A stretch of 11,141 nt of DNA from an uncultured Lachnospiraceae bacterium (lineage in GTDB: Bacteria; Bacillota; Clostridia; Lachnospirales; Lachnospiraceae), in contig CAMNBW010000026.1 of the NCBI GenBank assembly GCA_946533525.1, positions 1 to 11,141 on the forward strand, in the 5' to 3' direction. The notes below the pieces were generated by a model. The model was not told the origin of the DNA and searched no databases. It saw only the letters and a program-made list of their open reading frames with translations. Positions 6,854 through 11,141 of this stretch are shown here, piece after piece. Each line of letters begins with the position of its first letter. Position 1 is the first letter of the stretch. Position numbers and translations under genes: made by a program.

Positions 6854-7923
6854 TGGTCGGAATGTCCGGAGGAGTGGATTCGTCGGTGGCAGCCTGGCTC
6901 CTAAAAGAACAGGGCTATAATGTGATCGGTATTACAATGCATATCTGGCAGGATGAGGCATCGGATAAGATCGCGGCGGAGAACGGCTGCTGCGGTCTTT
7001 CTGCTGTAGAGGACGCAAGAAGGGTATCGGAGATCATAGGGATACCCCATTACGTAATGGATTTTCGCGGGGAATTCAGGGAGCAGGTCATAGACTATTT
7101 TACGGATGAATATATACATGGAAGAACCCCAAATCCCTGCATCGCCTGCAACAGATATGTAAAGTGGGGAGCCCTTTTAAAGCGCGCCGGACAGCTGGGG
7201 GCAGGCTATATCGCCACCGGGCACTACGCCGGGGTGGACAGGCTGGCAAACGGCAGGTATTCAGTCAGAAGGTCAGAATCTAAAAAAGACCAGACCTATG
7301 CGCTCTATAATCTTACCCAGGAGCAGCTTGAGCATACCCTTATGCCTCTTGGCGGATATGAAAAGCCCGCCGTCAGAGAGCTGGCTAAAAAGGCAGGACT
7401 GCCTGTTTCGGATAAGAGGGATTCTCAGGAGATCTGCTTTATTCCCGACCACGATCACGCCTCCTTCATAGAAAAGGAGAGGGGGAAGGACGCGGCTGTG
7501 CCGGGAAATTTCGTCACTTCGGACGGAAAGGTCCTCGGGCGCCATAAGGGGATAATACACTATACAATAGGGCAGCGCCGTGGTTTAAACCTGCCTATGG
7601 GTCAGCATATATACGTAACGGGGATAAGACCTGAGACCAACGAAGTCGTTTTAGGATATGGGGACGAGGTTTTCTCGGAAAAGCTCAGAGCGGACGGGCT
7701 TAACCTTATGGCCGTGTCCGACGCGGATTTCCCGGTTGGGAGCAGCAGGAGGCTCTGGGGAAAGATCCGGTACCGGCACGAGGGCGAATGGTGCAGCGTG
7801 ACGAGAACCGGGGAAGACAGCCTTGAAGCGGTATTTGAAAGGCCTGTCAGAGCTGTTACACCCGGACAGGCCGCAGTATTTTACGATGGAGACCACATAT
7901 TTGCAGGAGGAACCATAATCTGA
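6829..7923 (+). CDS. mnmA: tRNA-specific 2-thiouridylase MnmA
   Basis: ATP-dependent enzyme that installs sulfur at C2 of wobble uridine 34 in tRNAs for Lys, Glu and Gln, via adenylation and then persulfide transfer. The PP-loop SGGVDSS is at 13-19. The catalytic cysteine pair is Cys104 in NPCIACN and Cys203 in SQEICFIPD. ATGHYA (129-134) and KKDQTYALYNL (152-162) are tRNA/ATP-site motifs of the family, and TIGQRRGL (246-253) marks the central domain before the C-terminal beta-barrel. The 364 residues are full length. The ATG at 6829 lies inside nifS in another frame, with a GAGGAGG about 19 bases upstream and AAGGA abutting it. A GTG at 6853 is an alternative, but it would leave only two residues before the GMSGG strand. 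Translation is probably coupled to nifS. It ends directly against the convergent proA stop. Confidence 0.97.
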   Translation: MCSADKTVVVGMSGGVDSSVAAWLLKEQGYNVIGITMHIWQDEASDKIAAENGCCGLSAVEDARRVSEIIGIPHYVMDFRGEFREQVIDYFTDEYIHGRTPNPCIACNRYVKWGALLKRAGQLGAGYIATGHYAGVDRLANGRYSVRRSESKKDQTYALYNLTQEQLEHTLMPLGGYEKPAVRELAKKAGLPVSDKRDSQEICFIPDHDHASFIEKERGKDAAVPGNFVTSDGKVLGRHKGIIHYTIGQRRGLNLPMGQHIYVTGIRPETNEVVLGYGDEVFSEKLRADGLNLMAVSDADFPVGSSRRLWGKIRYRHEGEWCSVTRTGEDSLEAVFERPVRAVTPGQAAVFYDGDHIFAGGTII

Positions 7924-7926
7924 TCA
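7921..7926. other. Abutting stop codons of mnmA and proA (TGATCA)
   Basis: TGA of mnmA (7921-7923, plus strand) is followed immediately by TCA, the complement of the proA TGA (7924-7926). The two convergent genes therefore have no intergenic base between them, and the junction is a six-base palindrome. No separate terminator can exist there. Confidence 0.95.
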
Positions 7927-9204
7927 AAGATCCTTATGGTTAAAATGGCTTTTGCCGGAGGCATAGTCGCCGACGATCTGTCCGTTCCCGATCAATTTAT
8001 ATTTATAAGTTACAAGCCCCTCAAGTCCTACGGGACCTCTGGCATGGAGCTTGCCGGTGCTTATTCCCACCTCTGCCCCGAAGCCGTAGCGGTAGCCGTC
8101 GGCAAACCTTGTGGAGCAGTTATGGTAGACTCCGGCCGAATCCACGAGGTTCAGGAAATATTCGGCAGCCTCGTTGTTCTCTGTAAGGATGCAGTCCGTA
8201 TGGTGTGAGCCGTATTTATTTATATGCTCCACCGCCTCTTTTACATCGTCTACCAGCTTAATGGATATAATGAGATCGTTATATTCGGTATCGAACTCCT
8301 CCTCTTTCATAACCTCACAGGCTATCAGCTCCGAAACCTCCTGTGTCCCCCGAAGCTTAACCCCCTTGTCGGAAAGGGCCTTTGCTATTTCCGGGAGGCT
8401 TTCCTTTGCGGTTTCCCTGTTCACAAGAAGAGTTTCAACTGCGTTGCAGGCGGCGGCGTATTGTATCTTTGCGTCTGTTATTACGGGGATCGCCTTTTTA
8501 AGGTCGCAGTCCTTGTCGAGATAGATATGGCAGATACCGCTGGAATGCCCCATAACGGGGATCTTTGTATTTTCCATTATATAGCGCACGAATTTGTTGG
8601 AGCCCCTGGGAATTAGGAGATCGATGTCCCTGTCGCAGGAAAGCAGCTCATCTATCTCGTTATGCAGCTCAGCCTGCACAAGGCACCCTTCCGGCAGGCC
8701 TGCGTCCACTACGCTTTTATAAATGATATTAAACAGAACACGGTTGGTTTCCGCGGTCTCCTTGCCGCCTTTAAGCACCGCACAGTTTCCGCTCTTTATG
8801 CAAAGGGCTGAGATCTGTACCAGCGCATCAGGTCTGGCTTCAAAGATAACCCCGATAACTCCTATGGGAACAGAGACCCTTTTAAGGATGAGGTTTTCGT
8901 CCAACTGCCTGTTGAGGGAAACCTTTCCAAGGGGGTCGGGAAGCTCGATCATCTGCTCTATCCCGGCTATGCCGTCTTTAAGCTTTCCTTCGTCGTACTT
9001 GAGTCTTTTTTTGACTGCCGCAGGTATATCGTTTTTCTCTGCGGCTTCCATATCCTTTTTATTTGCTTCGAAGATCTCATCCCTGCGGCTTTCAAGCTCT
9101 TCGGCTATCCTTTTAAGGGCTCCGTTTCTCTGCTCTATAGTCGTTGAAGCCAGTGTGGGAGCCGCAAGCTTCATGTTGTGCGCTGCTTCTTTAATATTGA
9201 TCAT
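7924..9204 (-). CDS. proA: Glutamate-5-semialdehyde dehydrogenase (gamma-glutamyl phosphate reductase)
   Basis: Second step of proline synthesis: NADPH reduction of gamma-glutamyl phosphate to glutamate-5-semialdehyde in the cytoplasm. The 426 residues match ProA. The cofactor-domain motif IGVIFEARPDA is at 117-127, the catalytic Cys253 lies in AAACNAVETLL, and the hallmark C-terminal block NCSTRFADGYRYGFGAEVG is at 362-380, followed by HARGPVGLEGL (387-397). The ATG at 9204 has AGGAGG six bases upstream (plus-strand 9211-9216). proB, usually adjacent, is not next to it on either side here, so glutamate 5-kinase must be encoded elsewhere or beyond the window. It runs tail to tail with mnmA and head to head with the GHMP kinase gene. 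Confidence 0.97.
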   Translation of the reverse strand: MINIKEAAHNMKLAAPTLASTTIEQRNGALKRIAEELESRRDEIFEANKKDMEAAEKNDIPAAVKKRLKYDEGKLKDGIAGIEQMIELPDPLGKVSLNRQLDENLILKRVSVPIGVIGVIFEARPDALVQISALCIKSGNCAVLKGGKETAETNRVLFNIIYKSVVDAGLPEGCLVQAELHNEIDELLSCDRDIDLLIPRGSNKFVRYIMENTKIPVMGHSSGICHIYLDKDCDLKKAIPVITDAKIQYAAACNAVETLLVNRETAKESLPEIAKALSDKGVKLRGTQEVSELIACEVMKEEEFDTEYNDLIISIKLVDDVKEAVEHINKYGSHHTDCILTENNEAAEYFLNLVDSAGVYHNCSTRFADGYRYGFGAEVGISTGKLHARGPVGLEGLVTYKYKLIGNGQIVGDYASGKSHFNHKDL

Positions 9205-9251
9205 GAAGAACCTCCTATATTATCCGTATGTCCTCTTGTATGCAATATAGG

Positions 9252-9280
9252 TTGAAAAACCGGGCAATACACTTTAGAAT
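9252..9280 (+). promoter_or_regulatory. Promoter for the GHMP kinase-ispE genes
   Basis: TTGAAA at 9252-9257 and TAGAAT at 9275-9280 are separated by 17 bases, close to sigma-A consensus. Transcription should begin near 9287, giving a leader of about 70 bases that contains the inverted repeat at 9303-9326. Confidence 0.6.
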
Positions 9281-9287
9281 ATACAAT

Positions 9288-9317
9288 ACTATAACATAGA
9301 TTATTGATTTTAATCAA
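9288..9317 (-). promoter_or_regulatory. Candidate promoter for proA
   Basis: Read on the minus strand, TTGATT (plus 9312-9317) and TATAGT (plus 9288-9293) are separated by 18 bases. The -35 box lies in an arm of the inverted repeat. Its -10 is only 7 bases from the -10 of the opposing promoter, so polymerase binding at one should hinder the other. Confidence 0.45.
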
Positions 9318-9326
9318 AAAATCAAT
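9303..9326. repeat. Inverted repeat in the proA/GHMP kinase intergenic region
   Basis: ATTGATT (9303-9309) pairs with AATCAAT (9320-9326) over a 10-base loop. Its inner TTGATT (9304-9309) can instead pair with AATCAA (9312-9317) over a 2-base loop. The repeat could be a protein-binding site covering the proA -35 box or a weak hairpin in the kinase leader. It has no GC and is not a terminator. Confidence 0.4.
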
Positions 9327-9355
9327 ATCCTTAATTTTTATTTTGGAGGAGAATA

Positions 9356-10333
9356 ATGCTTATCGTTAGAAGCCCTTTAAGGATCTCCCTCGGAGGAGGG
9401 GGGACGGATCTGCCTTCGTATTATGAAAAAAATGAGGGATTTTTGATTTCCGGGGCAATTGATAAATATGTATATATTACCCTGCACGAAAATTTTGAAA
9501 AGGAGATCCTTATCAAATATTCCAAAATCGAGCACTGCAAGCATGCGTCGGATATAAAGCACCCCATCTTCAGAGAGGCCTTTGATATGCTGGGGTTAAA
9601 GGACGACGCTCTGGAGATCCAGTCCCTCGCCGATATACCGGCGGGAACGGGGCTCGGCTCATCCAGCAGCTTTACCACGGCCCTCCTTAAGGCGCTGCAC
9701 GAATACAAGGGCGATATAGTGAGTACGAGGACCCTTGCGGAAGAGGCCTGCGAGCTGGAGATGCACAGGCTCGGAGAGCATATCGGCAAGCAGGACCAAT
9801 ATATAGCGGCCTACGGCGGGATAACCTGCATGACCTTCAAAAAAGACGGATATGTATGGGTCGAGCCTCTTAACATATCCAATGAGATATTCTATAACCT
9901 GGAGGACGGCCTCGTATTGTTTTTCACGGGCTTTGAGCGCTCTGCCTCGTCTATTTTGGAGGAGCAGGACAAGAAGACTGCCGCCAACGACAGCGATATG
10001 ACAAAGAATCTGGATGAAGTCAAGCAGATGGGCTATGACAGCAAAAACGCACTCGAAAGCGGAAATCTGCATAAGTTTGCAGATATAATGAATGTGCATT
10101 GGGAGAAGAAGAAAAAGCGTTCTTCCAACATGTCAAACGCAAAGATCAATGAGTGGTATGATTATGCAAGGCAGAACGGCGCAATGGGAGGCAAGCTCAT
10201 AGGCGCCGGAGGAGGCGGCTTCTTAATGTTCTACACCGAGGAAAAGGTGCGTCTAAGGGAGGCCATGGGGAAGGCAGGCCTGTCCGAGGTGCGCTTCAGA
10301 TTTGAAAGACAGGGAACGAAGGTCATCTTTTAA
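9356..10333 (+). CDS. GHMP-family sugar kinase, HddA-like (putative D-glycero-D-manno-heptose 7-phosphate kinase)
   Basis: Predicted ATP-dependent small-molecule kinase; the closest family I recognise is HddA/LmbP-type heptose-7-phosphate kinases. All three GHMP motifs are present: the N-terminal RSPLRISLGGGGTDLPSYY at 5-23, the ATP-binding loop PAGTGLGSSSSF at 95-106, and the C-terminal KLIGAGGGGFLMFY at 280-293. The segment EHIGKQDQYIAAYGG (141-155) is characteristic of the HddA-like subgroup, and the 325 residues fit it. GGAGG at 9345-9349 lies six bases before the ATG. ispE follows after 18 bases, so the two are probably co-transcribed. No isomerase (gmhA), phosphatase (gmhB) or nucleotidyltransferase (hddC) is in view, so heptose as substrate is uncertain; another sugar or sugar phosphate is possible. 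Confidence 0.85.
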   Translation: MLIVRSPLRISLGGGGTDLPSYYEKNEGFLISGAIDKYVYITLHENFEKEILIKYSKIEHCKHASDIKHPIFREAFDMLGLKDDALEIQSLADIPAGTGLGSSSSFTTALLKALHEYKGDIVSTRTLAEEACELEMHRLGEHIGKQDQYIAAYGGITCMTFKKDGYVWVEPLNISNEIFYNLEDGLVLFFTGFERSASSILEEQDKKTAANDSDMTKNLDEVKQMGYDSKNALESGNLHKFADIMNVHWEKKKKRSSNMSNAKINEWYDYARQNGAMGGKLIGAGGGGFLMFYTEEKVRLREAMGKAGLSEVRFRFERQGTKVIF

Positions 10334-10351
10334 AAGGCGGTGTGCTTTTAT

Positions 10352-11141
10352 ATGGCTAAAGAGGAAAGTGAAAGTATTAAACTGGCGGCTCACGCGAAGA
10401 TAAACCTCTCTTTGGATATAGTTGGAGAGCGGGAGGACGGCTATCATCTTTTGCGGATGGTGATGCAGACCCTTGAGCTGGCCGATGAGATAGAGGTAAG
10501 GAAAATTGAGTCGGGCGGCATTACGACTTCTACTGACTGCGAGGCAGTCAGCGACGATAAGACCAACCTGGCCTACAGGGCTGCAGAGCTGCTGCTTAAG
10601 GAATTTGAAATTGAGGACGGGGTTGATATCAGGATTAAAAAGAATATCCCCGTGGCAGCGGGACTCGCAGGGGGCAGCACCGATGCGGCGGCCGTTCTTA
10701 AGGCGGTCAATGAGCTGTTCGGCCTGGGCCTTACAAAGGAAGAGCTGGCAAAAAGAGGAGTCGGTCTGGGGGCAGATATACCCTACTGTATATACGGGGG
10801 CACAATGCTTTCGGAGGGCATAGGAGAAAAGCTTACTCCGTTAAAGCCAATTAAAAATATACCCGTCTTACTTGTGAAACCTCATAGGGGAGTTTCAACC
10901 GCTGAGGTATATAAGGCGTACCGGGATGAAAATGCAGGAGCGCGCCCCGATACCGAAGGGCTCGTGGCTGCGATAAACAGCGGCGGTTTTGACGGAAAGA
11001 TGCTGGCAAATGTGCTGGAGAGCGTGACTATTCCAATGGTTCCGGAGATCGAGGCTGTTAAGCGCAGGCTCATCGAGCTGGGGGCGTATTTTAGCATGAT
11101 GAGCGGGAGCGGTCCTACGGTATTCGGACTTTTCAGTGAAC
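10352..11141 (+). CDS. ispE: 4-diphosphocytidyl-2-C-methyl-D-erythritol kinase, 3' end outside window
   Basis: GHMP kinase of the MEP (non-mevalonate) isoprenoid pathway: phosphorylates the 2-hydroxyl of CDP-methylerythritol. The frame is open to the right edge, giving 263 codons of an expected 280-300, so only the last few dozen residues are missing. The N-terminal AHAKINLSLDIVGEREDGYH (13-32) includes the likely catalytic Lys16. The ATP-binding loop IPVAAGLAGGSTDAAA spans 99-114, GADIPYC (140-146) carries the likely catalytic Asp142, and MSGSGPTVFGLF sits near the cut end. AAGGCGG at 10334-10340 lies 11 bases before the ATG. It follows the HddA-like kinase by 18 bases with no promoter between them. 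Confidence 0.96.
   Translation, partial: MAKEESESIKLAAHAKINLSLDIVGEREDGYHLLRMVMQTLELADEIEVRKIESGGITTSTDCEAVSDDKTNLAYRAAELLLKEFEIEDGVDIRIKKNIPVAAGLAGGSTDAAAVLKAVNELFGLGLTKEELAKRGVGLGADIPYCIYGGTMLSEGIGEKLTPLKPIKNIPVLLVKPHRGVSTAEVYKAYRDENAGARPDTEGLVAAINSGGFDGKMLANVLESVTIPMVPEIEAVKRRLIELGAYFSMMSGSGPTVFGLFSE

Noticed and set aside
9205..9355. T-box or other riboswitch upstream of proA
   Set aside because: The predicted proA leader is under 80 bases, with no T-box sequence, specifier stem or terminator/antiterminator pair.

Overview
The window looks like a chromosomal segment from a Clostridia-class Firmicute, most likely Lachnospiraceae. This is inferred from the AGGAGG-type ribosome binding sites, frequent ATA and AGG/AGA codons at moderate GC, TTG starts, the UvrX/YqjW-type polymerase plus YolD pair, and a nifS-mnmA pair. 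Species cannot be assigned from the sequence alone. The DNA is densely coded, no gap exceeds about 150 bases, and nothing marks a mobile element, prophage, CRISPR array, tRNA or rRNA.

Layout, left to right. (1) The 3' part of an alpha/beta hydrolase of the hormone-sensitive-lipase type, open through the left edge. (2) A two-gene error-prone DNA synthesis cassette: a Y-family polymerase with a beta-clamp motif, and a YolD-like small protein whose TTG start overlaps the polymerase stop. (3) On the minus strand, a response regulator with a degenerate receiver, a canonical receiver and an HD-GYP c-di-GMP phosphodiesterase domain. (4) Divergent from it, a small single-pass membrane protein of unknown function. 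(5) A probable three-gene operon behind a sigma-A-like promoter: aldo/keto reductase, cysteine desulfurase and the tRNA 2-thiouridylase MnmA, the last two overlapping. (6) proA on the minus strand, convergent with mnmA so tightly that the two stop codons form the palindrome TGATCA. (7) A short AT-rich region with interleaved divergent promoters and an inverted repeat, then a GHMP sugar kinase resembling HddA and ispE of the MEP isoprenoid pathway, cut by the right edge.

Most genes are housekeeping or common accessory functions: lesion bypass, second-messenger turnover, tRNA sulfuration, proline synthesis and isoprenoid synthesis. The cysteine desulfurase very plausibly supplies persulfide sulfur to MnmA. 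I see no clear undescribed multi-gene system. The points most worth following are the pseudo-receiver HD-GYP protein and its divergent membrane partner, the orphan heptose-kinase-like gene beside ispE, and the two palindrome-overlapped promoters.
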